Source: Bacteroidaceae bacterium (GTDB lineage Bacteria > Bacteroidota > Bacteroidia > Bacteroidales > Bacteroidaceae). Taken from it: DNA of 64,000 nt. A program made the translations under genes and the position numbers. Numbering within the stretch: position 1 is the first letter of the stretch; every line of letters begins with the position of its first letter. A model generated the notes under the pieces. It was not told the DNA's origin and made no database searches. It saw only the letters and a program-made list of their open reading frames with translations. This document shows, piece by piece, positions 45,287 to 54,869 of the stretch. The stretch covers positions 24,199 to 88,198 of the forward strand of contig CABIXF010000014.1 of NCBI GenBank assembly GCA_902362595.1, in the 5' to 3' direction.

Positions 45287-46456
45287 ATGAAAAAGAATGT
45301 GATTTACCTGAACGACTGGCTGGCAATACATCCTTATACGGCCGTGTGTCCGTCGGATGGGTTCTTTGTGGAACTGGCCAACCAGCTTTATGCGGCATGT
45401 GGCCTGGAAGAGTTGCCGGAACAGTACCGGAAGAAAATCTGTCTTTATGCGGCGGCTTATCTGGAGGATATCGTATCGGAACTGGGATTGTGGCAGAGTT
45501 TTCTGACGGCTCATACACGTTTGTATGGACGGTGTCTTCCTTTTTATCCCATGGGAAAGAATTATGTGAAGGGAGAGGTCAATGAAGAAGATCTTTGCTT
45601 CCTTATCTGGAATACATGGCAGAAAGCGTTGTTCAAGCATACGTATGTAAATCCGTTGGACGGACGTATTCTGCAACAGGCGAAGGCTTTCTTGCCGATA
45701 TTGGAAGAAGCGTATGAGAAGGCTCCTGAAAATGAGGGGTTGCAAGGATATTTCTCCGGATATGCCGATGAGAAGGAGGCCGACCGGAAACTGTCGTGGC
45801 TTTTCGGACATACTTATCTGACGGAACCGTCCATGTGGCCTTATATTGAGCAGGTGACACCGACCGACCGGTTCATTGTGCCGACGGGGCCTCTGGCACT
45901 TTTCCTGCACGAATGGATTGACTTGCTGGCGGGCAAGCAGTCGAAGGTTTGGAAATCGGTGCCGGGCTTGTATACGGAAGAGCCTGAAGTGCCGGATACC
46001 GTGCTCGAGAAGAATGCGGAGATTTATCGTCTGTTTACGTTGTGGACAGGAGGAAGGCGGATTATTTATTTGAACGGTTATGATTCATTGAAGCGTTTTC
46101 TGGTGGAAATTCTTCAATGGCCGGACGATGAAAACCATACTTTGCCACAGATGAAAGAGAACCGGAATTTTGTGCTGATGGTGGATGAACGGAAGGGGCT
46201 TTTGTTGGCCAAGGATGTGTGTGAGTACATTGCCGATACGGAAAATCCGTATTACAATCAGGAGGAGGCTGCGGTCAATGCGTTTCGTATGCTGACCGAA
46301 GAGATGCTTTGTCCGCCCGATTTGCTGACGTATTGCATCTGTGAGAATCTGTTGCCGGATGCGGAGTTGCCCGAAGTGGGAGAGAAGATGCTGGTTCGCC
46401 TGAATGCCGATTTCATAGCCCGTCATTCTTTGTTGTATTACTACAGAGGCGATTGA
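45287..46456 (+). CDS. Uncharacterised protein, DUF3843-like
   Basis: This 389-aa soluble protein has no signal peptide or membrane segment. It opens MKKNVIYLNDWLAIHPYTA and is rich in aromatic and acidic residues. It resembles from memory the Bacteroidales family DUF3843, whose role is unknown; the match was not searched. It is 18 bp downstream of the MFS gene and ends before a strong terminator, so the two form an operon. Confidence 0.82.
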   Translation: MKKNVIYLNDWLAIHPYTAVCPSDGFFVELANQLYAACGLEELPEQYRKKICLYAAAYLEDIVSELGLWQSFLTAHTRLYGRCLPFYPMGKNYVKGEVNEEDLCFLIWNTWQKALFKHTYVNPLDGRILQQAKAFLPILEEAYEKAPENEGLQGYFSGYADEKEADRKLSWLFGHTYLTEPSMWPYIEQVTPTDRFIVPTGPLALFLHEWIDLLAGKQSKVWKSVPGLYTEEPEVPDTVLEKNAEIYRLFTLWTGGRRIIYLNGYDSLKRFLVEILQWPDDENHTLPQMKENRNFVLMVDERKGLLLAKDVCEYIADTENPYYNQEEAAVNAFRMLTEEMLCPPDLLTYCICENLLPDAELPEVGEKMLVRLNADFIARHSLLYYYRGD

Positions 46457-46482
46457 GGAAACAAGCGTCAATAAAGAAATTA

Positions 46483-46540
46483 CCTCCTGTCTTCAGCCAT
46501 GCGATTGGAACGTGTGAAAACTGAGACAGGAGGTTTTTTA
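46483..46540 (+). terminator. Terminator after the DUF3843-like gene
   Basis: CCTCCTGTCTTCAG (46483-46496) pairs with CTGAGACAGGAGG (46521-46533) with a one-base bulge, followed by TTTTTTAT. Confidence 0.8.
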
Positions 46541-46560
46541 TGGGGTCGTTTATCGACATG

Positions 46561-46612
46561 AAAAAAGAGGCTGTCTCTGTTTCCAATGGAATGGAAACAG
46601 AGACAGCCTTAC
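46561..46612 (-). terminator. Terminator of the galactose operon
   Basis: AGGCTGTCTCTGTTTCCA (46568-46585) pairs perfectly with TGGAAACAGAGACAGCCT (46592-46609). On the minus strand it is followed by a run of T's. Confidence 0.88.
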
Positions 46613-46634
46613 TTATAAGATTAAAAATCTAGAA

Positions 46635-47789
46635 TTAGCAGACTTTGTGTGAGCCGTCGCTGATGACTACATCGTATACCTTCGGACTGCGACCGAATTT
46701 TTCTTTGAAGCGTTCTTTTGCAGTAGAGATGAAGGTTTCATACAGCTCGTTCTTTACCAGGTTGATGGTGCATCCGCCGAATCCGCCGCCCATCACGCGT
46801 GAACCTGTAACTCCGCAATCGAATGCGATGTCGTTCAGGAAGTCGAGTTCTTCGCAGCTCACTTCGTACAGCTTGCTCATGCCGTGGTGAGTTTCGTACA
46901 TCTTCTGACCTACTGTTTCATAGTCACCTTTTTCCAATGCATCACATACATCCAATACACGCTGGATTTCTTCGATTACATATTCTGCACGCATGTAGTC
47001 TTCTTGAGTGATTTCTGCTTTTACTTCGTTCAGCATGTCCATTGTGCAGTCTCTCAGGAATTCTACGTTCGGGTGATTCTTCTTAATGGCAGCCACCACA
47101 GCTTCACAGCTCTGACGACGTTTGTTGTATGCAGAAGAAGCCAGTTCATGTTTCACTACTGAATCAACCAATACCAGACGGTATCCATCCGGGCGGAAGG
47201 GGAAGTACTGGTATTCCAGTGAACGGCAGTCCAGACGAATCAGGTGGCCTTCTTTACCGAATACGGAAGCAAACTGGTCCATGATACCGCAGTTCACACC
47301 GCAATAGTTATGTTCAGTTGCCTGACCTACTTTAGCCAGTTCGAATTTGTCAATTTTGTTGTCTCCAAACAAATCGTTCAACGCAAAAGCGTATGTAGAT
47401 TCCAAGGCAGCAGAAGAAGACATTCCGGCACCCAGAGGCACATCACCGGCAAATGCGGTGTTGAAGCCTTTCACATCAACTCCGCGTTTGATCATTTCGC
47501 GGCAAACACCGAAGATATAACGTGCCCAGCTTGCTTTCGGGGCATCTTCTTCGTTCAGACCAAATTCTACGTAGTCTTTCAAGTCGATGGAGTAAGCGCA
47601 AACTTTATCTTTTCCGTTCGGTTTGATTTCGGCTACCATGCCTTTGTCTACTGCTCCCGGGAATACAAATCCTCCGTTGTAGTCTGTGTGTTCACCGATC
47701 AGGTTGATGCGTCCCGGAGAAGTATATACTGAGCCTGTTGTACCGTCAAAATGCTTGATGAAGCGGCTTCTTACAAATTCTATGTCCAT
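46635..47789 (-). CDS. galK: Galactokinase
   Basis: This 384-aa GHMP kinase phosphorylates galactose to galactose-1-phosphate with ATP, entering the Leloir pathway. The galactokinase signature is at 25-40 (PGRINLIGEHTDYNGG), the ATP loop is PLGAGMSSSAALE, and the C-terminal motif GGGFGGCTINLV is present. Length is normal. It is the third gene of the operon galM-transporter-galK; a GC-rich hairpin (47830-47854) lies between it and the transporter gene. Confidence 0.97.
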   Translation of the reverse strand: MDIEFVRSRFIKHFDGTTGSVYTSPGRINLIGEHTDYNGGFVFPGAVDKGMVAEIKPNGKDKVCAYSIDLKDYVEFGLNEEDAPKASWARYIFGVCREMIKRGVDVKGFNTAFAGDVPLGAGMSSSAALESTYAFALNDLFGDNKIDKFELAKVGQATEHNYCGVNCGIMDQFASVFGKEGHLIRLDCRSLEYQYFPFRPDGYRLVLVDSVVKHELASSAYNKRRQSCEAVVAAIKKNHPNVEFLRDCTMDMLNEVKAEITQEDYMRAEYVIEEIQRVLDVCDALEKGDYETVGQKMYETHHGMSKLYEVSCEELDFLNDIAFDCGVTGSRVMGGGFGGCTINLVKNELYETFISTAKERFKEKFGRSPKVYDVVISDGSHKVC

Positions 47790-47829
47790 AATGATAAAAA
47801 TTTAAAGGTTAATATTAAAAAAAGCATAT

Positions 47830-47854
47830 CCGGCCCTGACGCGCAGGACCGGAC
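47830..47854 (-). other. Intercistronic hairpin between the sugar transporter and galK
   Basis: TCCGG-CCTG and CAGG-CCGGA arms enclose a five-base loop, with single-base bulges. There is no T-tract, so it may protect or process the mRNA or reduce galK expression; it does not look like a full terminator. Confidence 0.5.
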
Positions 47855-47862
47855 AGCCGGAA

Positions 47863-49356
47863 TTATTCTACAGGAATATCTTTGTTTACGTTCTTGCAAC
47901 CTGTTACACCGTAGAACAACAGGTAAGCAAGCATAGCTACAATCAGCCAATAGCTGGCCATATAACCTACTGCATCGGAGATGACTTGTTGCAGCAACGG
48001 GAAGATTCCACCACCTACTACCATCATCATAAAGATTCCGGAAGCCTGTGCGGTGTATTTGCCCAATCCTTCTACAGCCAAGTTAAAGATACCTCCCCAC
48101 ATGACAGAAGTACACAGACCGCAGAGTACAAGGAACAATGCACTTACCGGAACACGGGGTGTCTCCATTGATTTTACGACCTCAGCGGGAGTTGAATGTA
48201 TTTCTTTCAGTGCATCTGAATAGGGTGCCAAAGCTTCTTCCGACGGATTGCTGACGAATGCTGCAATCTGTTCGGCCGGAACCCCTGCGTTTGTCAAGAT
48301 TTCAGAGGTCTTGGTTACCGGATCGTATACCACTTTCGGTACATTGAAACCTACTGTTTTGGGGGTAAAGATGGCAATCACGGTGAAGATTATGGCGGTA
48401 GCAGAAACTGTAATCAACTGTGCACGGGTTGAAACTTTTCCACTGATGATACTACTGGTCAGACGTCCCACCAGCATCAACAGCCAGTAAATAGCTGCGA
48501 TGGCACCACCGATGGCGGCTCCGTTGGTCAGGATACCGGCTCCTTTTTCACTTGAATCTGCCAAATAGAAGTTCAGTGTGCCCGGAATACCGATTTCAAT
48601 ACCTACATAAATAAAGATACCGATAACCCCCAGCACCGTATGGCGGAAACTCCAGGGGCTATGAGAGAATTTTTCTTTAACTGTATTGTCGCCTTTCTTT
48701 CTCATGTGAGGTTCCGGAATCGATACGAAAGAAATCACGATGAAAGTGAAAGCAAACACGCCCATGGCGATGAACAGCAGTGGAGCCACGTCAGACATCG
48801 CTGTCTTGGGAGTAACTGTACCGATAAGTACACCTACGAAAAGCGGAGTCAGTGTACCCGCCAATGAGTTCAATGCACCACCTGTTTGGATCAGCTGGTT
48901 ACCTTTGTTACCACCGCCTCCTAGCAAGTTCAGCATCGGGTTGACAACTGTATTCAGCATACATACGCTGAAACCGCAGATAAAGGCACCCAACAGGTAC
49001 ACAATGAAGTTCAACTTGATGGAGTATTCACCTAAAGAGAATACATCCACGTCAGCTCCGAAGAGACTTGAAAGATATTGTACCAGCAAACCGGCAAAGC
49101 CGACTGCCATGGCAGTCAAAGATGTTTTTTTGTATCCGATTTTTACCAGCATGTTACCGGCAGGAATACCCATGAAAAGGTATGCCAAGAAGTTCATCAT
49201 GTTACCCATCATACCCAATGTGTTCGCACCGGCATACTGGTTTTTCCAGATGGTACCAAACGGTGCAGCCAGGTTGGTAACAAATGAAATCATCGCAAAC
49301 AGAAAGAACATCGTAATGATTGCGATGACATTAGTTTTTTGTTTTTGTTGCTCCAT
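47863..49356 (-). CDS. Glucose/galactose MFS transporter (FucP/GluP group)
   Basis: This 497-aa inner-membrane symporter probably brings galactose or glucose into the cell for the adjacent galK and galM. The first helix region (MFFLFAMISFVTNLAAPF) and the segment CGFSVCMLNTVVNPMLN match the FucP-like group. It is longer than usual because of a hydrophilic insertion at about residues 331-402 (KVVYDPVTKTSEIL to KSMETP) between two late helices. It lies 51 bp after galM and 73 bp before galK. Confidence 0.92.
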   Translation of the reverse strand: MEQQKQKTNVIAIITMFFLFAMISFVTNLAAPFGTIWKNQYAGANTLGMMGNMMNFLAYLFMGIPAGNMLVKIGYKKTSLTAMAVGFAGLLVQYLSSLFGADVDVFSLGEYSIKLNFIVYLLGAFICGFSVCMLNTVVNPMLNLLGGGGNKGNQLIQTGGALNSLAGTLTPLFVGVLIGTVTPKTAMSDVAPLLFIAMGVFAFTFIVISFVSIPEPHMRKKGDNTVKEKFSHSPWSFRHTVLGVIGIFIYVGIEIGIPGTLNFYLADSSEKGAGILTNGAAIGGAIAAIYWLLMLVGRLTSSIISGKVSTRAQLITVSATAIIFTVIAIFTPKTVGFNVPKVVYDPVTKTSEILTNAGVPAEQIAAFVSNPSEEALAPYSDALKEIHSTPAEVVKSMETPRVPVSALFLVLCGLCTSVMWGGIFNLAVEGLGKYTAQASGIFMMMVVGGGIFPLLQQVISDAVGYMASYWLIVAMLAYLLFYGVTGCKNVNKDIPVE

Positions 49357-49407
49357 GGTTTAAATTGAAAGTGTATTAAGTTATAAATTAGATTGATTTT
49401 CTAGGTA

Positions 49408-50502
49408 TTATTTTTCGATGCCAAATTTATAGATGGTTACCTGGTGATAGGTATCTTCTGGTTTCAGTATTACTGAAGGGAAATGGCCTTTGTTGGGTGA
49501 ATCAGGGAAGTGCTGTGCTTCGAAACAGATGGCACTTCTGGCCGGGAAAGTGGCTCCATGGTATCCGGCGAAACCGTTGTGCCAGTTGGCTGTGTAGACC
49601 TGTACGCCCGGTTCGGTGGTATAAACTTCCAGTGAACGTCCGCTTTCGGGTTCCACGCATTTTGCGGCGAAGACCAAGGCATCTGTTTCCCGTTTGTTCA
49701 ATACGTAGCAGTGGTCGTATCCGGCTCCGTGGATGAGTTGCTGGAAAGGCTCATTGATGCGGCTTCCCACCGTATGGGGTGTACGGAAGTCCATCGGTGT
49801 ACCTTCCACCTTCAGAATTTCTCCTGTCGGGATAGATACTTCATCAATAGGAATGTAATAGTCTGCGTTGATGGTGACGATATTGTTGTCTACGGTCGGT
49901 GTAGGATTATTCAAACCGGCCAGGCTGAAGAATGCATGATTGGTCAGATTGATAATGGTTTTTTTGTCCGTGTTGGCCACGTAGGTAATGACCAGTTCAT
50001 TTTCATTGGTGAAGGTGTAGGTAACTGTGACATCCAGATTACCAGGGAAACCTTCTTCTCCATCTTTTGCCACATAATGAAGCACGACACTCTGTTCGTT
50101 TTCCTGCTTGGCATCCCATACGCGGGCATGAAAACCTGTGGGGCCCCCATGAAGAGAATTTGGGCCGTTGTTGATGGTCAGGTTGTATTCTTGACCGTCT
50201 ATCAGAAAACTACCTTTGGCAATACGGTTGCCATAACGTCCGATTAAGGTGCTGAGGAAAGGTTCGTGGCTTTGAATGACGTGGTCAATACTGTCGTGAC
50301 CTTGTACGACATTGGCCAGTTTTCCGTTTTTATCCGGAACCATGATTGCTAAGATCGCTCCCCCGTAGTTTGTGATGGCTGCTTCAGCGCCGTTTTGATT
50401 TGAAAGAATAAACAAATCCGTTTCTTTACCGTCGATTGTTTTTTGAAAATCTGCTCTTTTTAAGCCGCTTAAATTATTTTCTTTGTAAAATGTGTTGTTC
50501 AT
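49408..50502 (-). CDS. galM: Aldose 1-epimerase (galactose mutarotase)
   Basis: This 364-aa enzyme interconverts alpha and beta galactose so that galactokinase receives its alpha substrate. Expected segments are ITNYGGAILAIMVPD, GRYGNRIAKGSF, NNGPNSLHGG (catalytic-site His), NLTNHAFF and the late CFEAQHFPDSPN with the catalytic Glu. The frame extends to 50583, but the promoter lies at 50542-50573, so the ATG at 50502 is preferred. It has no signal peptide from this start. It is the first gene of the galactose operon. Confidence 0.95.
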   Translation of the reverse strand: MNNTFYKENNLSGLKRADFQKTIDGKETDLFILSNQNGAEAAITNYGGAILAIMVPDKNGKLANVVQGHDSIDHVIQSHEPFLSTLIGRYGNRIAKGSFLIDGQEYNLTINNGPNSLHGGPTGFHARVWDAKQENEQSVVLHYVAKDGEEGFPGNLDVTVTYTFTNENELVITYVANTDKKTIINLTNHAFFSLAGLNNPTPTVDNNIVTINADYYIPIDEVSIPTGEILKVEGTPMDFRTPHTVGSRINEPFQQLIHGAGYDHCYVLNKRETDALVFAAKCVEPESGRSLEVYTTEPGVQVYTANWHNGFAGYHGATFPARSAICFEAQHFPDSPNKGHFPSVILKPEDTYHQVTIYKFGIEK

Positions 50503-50541
50503 ATTATTAAAATCTTTTAGTTCACACATTATTTTGTTGTG

Positions 50542-50573
50542 CAAATAAAAAGATTTTCTATCACATACCCAAA
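50542..50573 (-). promoter_or_regulatory. Promoter of the galM-transporter-galK operon
   Basis: On the minus strand TTTG (50573-50570) and TTTATTTG (50549-50542) are 20 bp apart. The -7 box differs from TANNTTTG only at its second base. Transcription would start near 50535, which supports the galM start at 50502. Confidence 0.6.
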
Positions 50574-50597
50574 CATTTTGCAAAGAAAGAATATGTT

Positions 50598-51884
50598 TTA
50601 TTTGTTTAAAGAAAGTAAATCGGCTACAATGAAACTACTTCCTCCCACAAATATGAAATCCTCGGGCAGAGCCTGTGTACGGGCCATTTTGAAGGCTTCT
50701 GCTACATGTGGGTAGGCCTCACCGTGCAATCCGAACTTTTCTCCTAAAGCTTTCATTTTGTCACAAGGAAGAGCTCGTTTCACGCTGGCTTGTGTGAAAT
50801 AGTAACGGGCTTCTTTGGGGAGCATGGAGAGTACGCCACTCACGTCTTTGTCGTTCACCATTCCAATGACAATATGTAGGGTCTGATAGGATTGGTTTTT
50901 AAGCTGTTCTGTGATGTATTGCATGCCGCCCACGTTGTGTCCGGTGTCGCAGATGATGGTGGGATGTTCTCCCAGTTTTTGCCAGCGTCCCATCAGGCCG
51001 GTCAGTTCGCAGACATGCAGGAAACCCTCCCGTACATTTTCTTCCGTGAGGCGATAGCCTGCATCGGGAAGGCGGCGGATGGCAGAGAGCAGGGTGTTGG
51101 TGTTCTTCAACTGGCACAGTCCGCCCAGTTCACCCTCCAGGTTGGCATAGTCTGCCGTCTGATAGACGTAGTGCATGGCTTCGTTCCGTGTGGCGCTGAG
51201 AAGCAGGTGCTCGTCTTCGGTAAATACGATGGGGGCACCTACGGCTTCTGCCTTGGCTTGAAAGACCGGTCGGGTTTCCGGAGTGGTTTCTCCGATGATT
51301 ACTGGAACGCCTTTTTTGATGATACCGGCTTTTTCGGAAGCAATCTTTGCCAGCGTATTGCCCAGAAACTGTACGTGGTCGAAGCTGATGTTGGTGATGA
51401 CGCACAAGTCGGGCTGGATGATGTTGGTACAGTCCAGTCTTCCTCCAAGGCCCACCTCAATGACGGCCACATCCACTTGTTGTTGGGCGAAATAAGTAAA
51501 AGCCATGGCAGTGGTCAGCTCAAAGAAAGAAGGGTGTAGCGGTTCGAAGAAGGCACGGTGTTTTTCTACGAAGTCGATGACGAACTCCTGGCTCACCGGT
51601 GTGCCGTTCACACGGATTCGTTCGCGGAAATCGACGAGGTGTGGAGAGGTGTAGAGGCCTGTCTTATAGCCTGCAGACTGTAGGATGGCTGCCAGCGTAT
51701 GCGAGCAAGAACCCTTTCCGTTGGTTCCGGCCACGTGGATGGTGCGGAAACGGCGGTGAGGGTGGTTGAAATAATTGTCCAAGGCGTACGTGTTGTCCAG
51801 TCCCTCTTTGTAGGCATCCTTGCCAACTTGCTGAAACAGAGGGGCACTGTTATATAGATAAGTGAGTGTTTCCTGATAATTCAT
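50598..51884 (-). CDS. folC: Dihydrofolate synthase/folylpolyglutamate synthase
   Basis: This 428-aa ligase adds glutamate to dihydropteroate and folates with ATP. The P-loop is GTNGKGS at 53-59, and the Mur-ligase-like segments VGLGGRLDCTNI, ITNISFDHVQFLG and CDTGHNVGGM are present. Length is standard. It lies 70 bp downstream of an outer-membrane protein gene on the same strand and may be co-transcribed with it. Confidence 0.96.
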   Translation of the reverse strand: MNYQETLTYLYNSAPLFQQVGKDAYKEGLDNTYALDNYFNHPHRRFRTIHVAGTNGKGSCSHTLAAILQSAGYKTGLYTSPHLVDFRERIRVNGTPVSQEFVIDFVEKHRAFFEPLHPSFFELTTAMAFTYFAQQQVDVAVIEVGLGGRLDCTNIIQPDLCVITNISFDHVQFLGNTLAKIASEKAGIIKKGVPVIIGETTPETRPVFQAKAEAVGAPIVFTEDEHLLLSATRNEAMHYVYQTADYANLEGELGGLCQLKNTNTLLSAIRRLPDAGYRLTEENVREGFLHVCELTGLMGRWQKLGEHPTIICDTGHNVGGMQYITEQLKNQSYQTLHIVIGMVNDKDVSGVLSMLPKEARYYFTQASVKRALPCDKMKALGEKFGLHGEAYPHVAEAFKMARTQALPEDFIFVGGSSFIVADLLSLNK

Positions 51885-51954
51885 GATTCTTGTTTTTTAA
51901 GCCGCTGCAAATATCATCATTTTTATCAGGATAACCTATCTTTTTAGCTTTCAT

Positions 51955-52602
51955 TTACCACCAGTATGGTCCTTGAGGGGCTCTGATTCCTTCCACACCG
52001 ATGCTGATGGAACTGCTTTCGTTGAATTTGAAGTTGATCATTCCGCCAATCCGGTCTGGGGCAAAATTGGGCAGAGGGTAGTAGTAGGGCGAACGTTTCG
52101 GCATGAGTGACTTGTTGCCATACGCATACAGGCTGATTCGTTCGTTCACCTTAAAGGCTGCGATACCGGCAATGCCCACGTTCCGGTAGTTGATGCCTCC
52201 CCAGTTGAAATTGCTGGCATACAGTCCGCCAGCCACGCTGAGGCGTTTGTTCAGGGGAACGGCATACAGGAAGGCTGCATCCTGTCCGAATCCTACGCCG
52301 GAAGGCGCATATTTGCTGGGGCTGAACGTGACGTTCATGCCGATGGAGGCATTGAATCCTTTATGCAGCTCCCATGTGGTATAGCTGAAGGGAGTGATGC
52401 CATACATGTCGAAGGGAGAATATAGATAATGTGATTGTACGGGTGCGGGCAGAGGTACACTGAGGGTATCCTGCGGCAACAGATTCTCCGTGTGCAGGGG
52501 AGCGGCAGAAACGGAGTCGGCCGGAAGAGACTTTTTGTTTTCGGTCTGTGCAAAGACGAGGACCGGACAAAACAGCATTCCTATCAAGATACAGTGTTTC
52601 AT
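51955..52602 (-). CDS. Secreted outer-membrane beta-barrel-like protein
   Basis: This 215-aa protein has a signal peptide (MKHCILIGMLFCPVLVFA), a low-complexity Ser/Pro linker to about residue 55, then glycine- and aromatic-rich beta strands (GFNASIGMNVTFSPS, RLSVAGGLYASNFNW) and ends in PYWW. This pattern suggests a small outer-membrane barrel. No family was recognised. A minus-strand TACTTTTG (52633-52626) is a probable -7 box. Confidence 0.75.
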   Translation of the reverse strand: MKHCILIGMLFCPVLVFAQTENKKSLPADSVSAAPLHTENLLPQDTLSVPLPAPVQSHYLYSPFDMYGITPFSYTTWELHKGFNASIGMNVTFSPSKYAPSGVGFGQDAAFLYAVPLNKRLSVAGGLYASNFNWGGINYRNVGIAGIAAFKVNERISLYAYGNKSLMPKRSPYYYPLPNFAPDRIGGMINFKFNESSSISIGVEGIRAPQGPYWW

Positions 52603-52717
52603 TGATTCTTGTTTTTAGGTTGCCTCAAAAGTACAAAAAAAGTGCCTTGCATTTTCTGCGATTATCTCTTTTTAGGTTGGGTTTAAAGATTATTTGGAGA
52701 ATGAGAGGGGAACCCAT

Positions 52718-52752
52718 AAAAAAAGGCCATTCCCGCGAAGGAATGACCTTGT
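52718..52752 (-). terminator. Terminator after dnaJ
   Basis: On the minus strand AAGGTCATTCC (52750-52740) pairs with GGAATGGCCTT (52733-52723), followed by a T-run at 52722-52717. Confidence 0.85.
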
Positions 52753-52775
52753 ATTTCTGTCAAAAAGAGATTGTG

Positions 52776-53960
52776 TTAGTCGAATAGGCTTCTGAACTTC
52801 TTGAAGATTTTTTCTTTCAGGCTCATGTTCGGCTTGAAGTTCTCGGCTTCCTGCCATTTTTCGAGTGCCTGACGTTCTTCTTTGGTCAGTGTTTCCGGAA
52901 TGTAGACGCTGACATTGACCAGCAAGTCGCCTGTTCCCGTATTGTATCCGTAGTTGTTGATGTTCGGTAAGCCTTTACCCCGCAGGCGGAGTACCTTACC
53001 AGGCTGTGTACCCGGTTCTATCTTGATTTTGGCCTTTCCGTCGATGGTCGGGATTTCTACCGTACCTCCCAGGGCTGCGGTCGGAACGCTCAGCAGCAGG
53101 TTGTAAATCAGGTCGCTTTCGTCACGAATCAGTTCCGGATGCTTTTCTTCTTCAATCAAGACCAGCAGGTCGCCCGGCACTCCGTTGTGCTTTCCGGCAT
53201 TACCTTTTCCGTTGATGGTTACCTGCATGCCTTCAGCCACTCCGGCAGGAATCTTCACGGTGACTACTTCTTCACCGTACACGATGCCTTCGCCGCCGCA
53301 TTCCTTACATTTGTTCTTGATGATTTTTCCTTCACCTCCACATTGCGGACATACGGTCTGGGTCTGCATCATACCGAAAATACTCTGCTGTGTGCGGGTT
53401 ACGCTACCTGTTCCATGGCAGGTAGGACAGGTTTCCGTACCTCCGTCGCCTTCGGCACCCGTACCGTGACAGTGACTGCACTGCACATATTTCTTCAGTT
53501 TGAACTTCTTTTCTACTCCTGTAGAAATTTCTTTCAGGTTTAATTTGACTTTTACCCGCAGGTCGGAACCACGGAACTTACGCTGGCGTGGCTGACTGCT
53601 TCCGCCAAATCCGCTGCTGAATCCGCCAAAGCCTCCGTGTCCACCAAAAATATCACCGAACATAGAGAAGATATCGTCCATGGACATGCCTTGGCCATTG
53701 AATCCGCCGAATCCACTTCCGCCTCCGGCTGCACCGTCTACCCCTGCAAAACCAAACTGGTCATAACGTGCACGTTTGTCGGCATTGCTCAACACTTCGT
53801 AGGCTTCTGCTGCTTCCTTGAATTTCTCCTCTGCCTCCTTGTCGCCCGGGTTGCGGTCCGGGTGATACTGGATGGCTTTCTTTCGATACGCTTTCTTTAT
53901 TTCGTCTGCCGTGGCCGTTTTGGCAACTCCAAGCACTTCATAATAATCTCTTTTCGCCAT
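52776..53960 (-). CDS. dnaJ: Chaperone protein DnaJ
   Basis: This 394-aa co-chaperone delivers unfolded proteins to DnaK and stimulates its ATPase. The J domain (1-70) has HPD at 33-35. A Gly/Phe-rich region (about 75-135) follows, then four zinc-binding repeats ([32 protein letters not shown]), then the substrate-binding C-terminal domains. It starts 15 bp after grpE in one operon, the usual Bacteroidales order; dnaK is elsewhere. Confidence 0.98.
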   Translation of the reverse strand: MAKRDYYEVLGVAKTATADEIKKAYRKKAIQYHPDRNPGDKEAEEKFKEAAEAYEVLSNADKRARYDQFGFAGVDGAAGGGSGFGGFNGQGMSMDDIFSMFGDIFGGHGGFGGFSSGFGGSSQPRQRKFRGSDLRVKVKLNLKEISTGVEKKFKLKKYVQCSHCHGTGAEGDGGTETCPTCHGTGSVTRTQQSIFGMMQTQTVCPQCGGEGKIIKNKCKECGGEGIVYGEEVVTVKIPAGVAEGMQVTINGKGNAGKHNGVPGDLLVLIEEEKHPELIRDESDLIYNLLLSVPTAALGGTVEIPTIDGKAKIKIEPGTQPGKVLRLRGKGLPNINNYGYNTGTGDLLVNVSVYIPETLTKEERQALEKWQEAENFKPNMSLKEKIFKKFRSLFD

Positions 53961-53975
53961 GACTCTACCTGTTTA

Positions 53976-54593
53976 TTATTGGGCAACCACCACTTTGGCG
54001 TGACGGATGACTTTCTCGTTCAACTTGTATCCTGTTTGTACGCAGTCCAGCACTTTTCCTTTTTGGTCTTCACTGGAAGCCGGCACCAATGCGATGGCTT
54101 CGTGGAAATCAGTATCGAAGTCCTGACCGACAGGTTCTATCTTTTCCAAACCTTCCTGATGCAGGTTTTTCAGGAACTTCTGGTAAATCAGTTCTACCCC
54201 GTCGTAGATGGCCTTCACGTCTTCCGCTTTCTGCATGTTCTGCAGTGCGCGTTCCAAATCGTCCAGAATCGGCAGTACGGCGTTGATGGCCTTTTCACCA
54301 CCGTTCTTGATCAGTTCAGCCTTTTCCTTGATGGTACGTTTCCGGAAATTATCGAATTCTGCAGACAGGCGCAGGTATTTGTCTTTCTGCTCGTCGATTA
54401 CTTTCTGAGCTTCTTCCAATTCCTTTTCCAGCTTTTCTTCTGCAGTGAGTTCCTTCTTTTCTTCCCCTTCTTTCTGGGTTTCTTGCGTTTCCGCTTCTTG
54501 AGATTCAGCGGCAGTCTGCGCGTTTTCGGCAGTGTTCTGCTGTTGGTTCTTCAATTCTTCTTCCACGTTTGGGTTTTGATTTTTGTTACTCAT
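53976..54593 (-). CDS. grpE: Nucleotide exchange factor GrpE
   Basis: This 205-aa protein exchanges ADP for ATP on DnaK. It has a long acidic N-terminal tail (about 1-45, rich in Glu and Gln), a coiled coil (LEKELEEAQKVIDEQKDKYL), the family segment SAEFDNFRKRTIKEKAEL and a small C-terminal beta domain ending in RHAKVVVAQ. It is the first gene of grpE-dnaJ, with its promoter near 54682-54711. Confidence 0.96.
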   Translation of the reverse strand: MSNKNQNPNVEEELKNQQQNTAENAQTAAESQEAETQETQKEGEEKKELTAEEKLEKELEEAQKVIDEQKDKYLRLSAEFDNFRKRTIKEKAELIKNGGEKAINAVLPILDDLERALQNMQKAEDVKAIYDGVELIYQKFLKNLHQEGLEKIEPVGQDFDTDFHEAIALVPASSEDQKGKVLDCVQTGYKLNEKVIRHAKVVVAQ

Positions 54594-54681
54594 ATCTTAA
54601 TGGTTTTTATTTCAGTTGAATGTTTTTGCTTTTTCACTAGCAAAATCTGTGCCTCAATCCGATTCTTGTGCGAATTGGCCG

Positions 54682-54711
54682 CAAAAATAATAAAAAACTG
54701 CCACACTGACA
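54682..54711 (-). promoter_or_regulatory. grpE promoter region with TGNCA pair
   Basis: On the minus strand TGTCA-GTG-TGGCA (54711-54699) precedes TATTTTTG (54689-54682) by 9 bp. The latter is a perfect TANNTTTG box. The TGNCA pair lies where the -33 element would be and could be an operator or an alternative promoter element for heat-shock control. Confidence 0.45.
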
Positions 54712-54869
54712 TGGAAAAAGGTAAGTTTCAGTTTCGGCCTCTCCTTTTTTCATTTCATCATCCCGAAAGGTCGGTTCAACCCTTGATTTGTCTGTTTCAC
54801 ACTTTTATGCATCTTTTAGAGGAAGCGAGGAATTAATTTTGCTACCATCATCAATCAACACTCAAGAAA

